NCBI RefSeq assembly: GCF_003201775.1
Contig: NZ_QJJZ01000012.1
Span: 62,001-126,000, forward strand
Source: Arenibacter sp. ARW7G5Y1
GTDB lineage: Bacteria > Bacteroidota > Bacteroidia > Flavobacteriales > Flavobacteriaceae
Reading direction: 5' to 3'
DNA: 64,000 nt
This document shows positions 63,430 through 64,000 of this stretch, piece after piece. The notes under the pieces were generated by a model that was given only the letters and a program-made list of their open reading frames with translations, had not been told where the DNA came from and made no database searches. A program made the position numbers and the translations under genes. Within the stretch, counting starts at the first letter, position 1; every line of letters begins with the position of its first letter.

Positions 63430-64000
63430 CTATTTTGAACTCTTTTGAATCCTTTTGCTAAATACCAAAAACAGCACACCACAAAGGAGCCAGGCCGGCA
63501 AGGTAACAAAGGATAGGAATACATCGAATTGAACGGATATGAAATAGAACAATCCAAAGCTGATGGCCCATGCGAAAAACACCGCCTTATTAAATTTTAA
63601 ATTTGCCACCTCGGCGTAATTCTTAACGATACCCGCCTGCTTATGGAAAAAATGTTCGAACACTATTATAGCACCGAAAGGCGCCAAAATAAAACCATAT
63701 AGGGCTACAAAGCCAAGTAATTTCATGGCAAAGGCCGGAAATAGACCAGCTACTGTGGCCAAGGTCCCGGCAATTATGGTAACCCAAAAAGTGGATAATT
63801 TGGGTACTATGGCCTGAAAGGCCAATCCTGCCCTATATATTGTTGGGTTGGCAGTGGTCCACCCGGCCAAAACCACGGCAATTATTCCAAAGATACCTAT
63901 GGCATTGTACGCCAAAGGTCCCGGGGCTACCGTGGGTGCCTCCCCGTTTGAAAGAAGTCCTTGGGCTTCCGGTGATTTTAAATAAACGGCATACAACAGT
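63430..64000 (-). CDS. NCS1/CodB-type permease, N-terminus cut by window edge
   Basis: The C-terminal 190 or so residues are present and the frame stays open to the window end. Several membrane segments are evident. The motif AGWTTANPTIYRAGLAFQ matches the conserved segment of cytosine permease-like (NCS1) transporters, which import nucleobases or related compounds with a cation. GFVALYGFILAPFGAIIVFEHF is a further transmembrane pair. It is convergent with the DUF2807 gene and unrelated in sequence to the SusCD uptake systems. Substrate is unknown. Confidence 0.8.
   Translation of the reverse strand, partial: LLYAVYLKSPEAQGLLSNGEAPTVAPGPLAYNAIGIFGIIAVVLAGWTTANPTIYRAGLAFQAIVPKLSTFWVTIIAGTLATVAGLFPAFAMKLLGFVALYGFILAPFGAIIVFEHFFHKQAGIVKNYAEVANLKFNKAVFFAWAISFGLFYFISVQFDVFLSFVTLPAWLLCGVLFLVFSKRIQKSSK

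Overview
The window looks like a polysaccharide utilisation region from a marine member of the Flavobacteriaceae (Bacteroidota). The basis is AT-leaning DNA, two SusC/SusD pairs, many lipoprotein signal peptides, a SprB-type repeat, and an extreme density of S1-family (formylglycine) sulfatases. The genus cannot be fixed from the sequence. No tRNA, rRNA, CRISPR array or intact insertion sequence was seen.

Left half (1-41.7 kb), sulfated-glycan catabolism. A truncated ECF sigma factor gene sits at the left edge, followed by a minus-strand sulfatase (385-1968). A long plus-strand run (2488-19364) encodes two sulfatases, a three-active-site esterase, an esterase/GH27/NPCBM fusion, a GH78 alpha-L-rhamnosidase, a GH-D-like glycosidase with a discoidin-type domain, a sialate-O-acetylesterase-like protein and a sulfatase with an extra C-terminal beta domain. 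Facing it is a minus-strand block (19749-31524): SusC, SusD, a terminator/attenuator, then two related sulfatases, a secreted protein of unknown function and a further sulfatase. Next come a modular M64 metallopeptidase with a sulfatase and an esterase (32146-37713), and a ROK regulator with two more sulfatases (38349-42957). All ten sulfatases carry a Cys-type maturation motif; no maturase is in the window. The enzyme set points to a highly sulfated, O-acetylated glycan containing rhamnose and probably alpha-galactose. No endo-acting lyase or endoglycanase is visible, so depolymerisation must be encoded elsewhere.

Right half (43.2-64 kb), a different theme. A minus-strand cluster encodes a sodium symporter of the neurotransmitter (NSS) family, two large beta-propeller (VPS10/BNR-like) exoproteins, an M24 peptidase and a small SnoaL-like protein. 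A tandem pair of DUF885 predicted metallopeptidases lies on the plus strand, then an AraC regulator, a second SusC/SusD pair, a DUF2807 adhesin-like lipoprotein and a partial NCS1-type permease. This looks like peptide or amino-compound handling next to the glycan locus; the substrate is not determined.

Most interesting points: the sulfatase density with two divergent active sites, the multi-catalytic esterase and esterase-GH27 fusions, the unassigned GH-D-like protein, the unknown secreted protein between sulfatases, a ROK protein that has lost its catalytic Asp, and the NSS/beta-propeller/M24 module.
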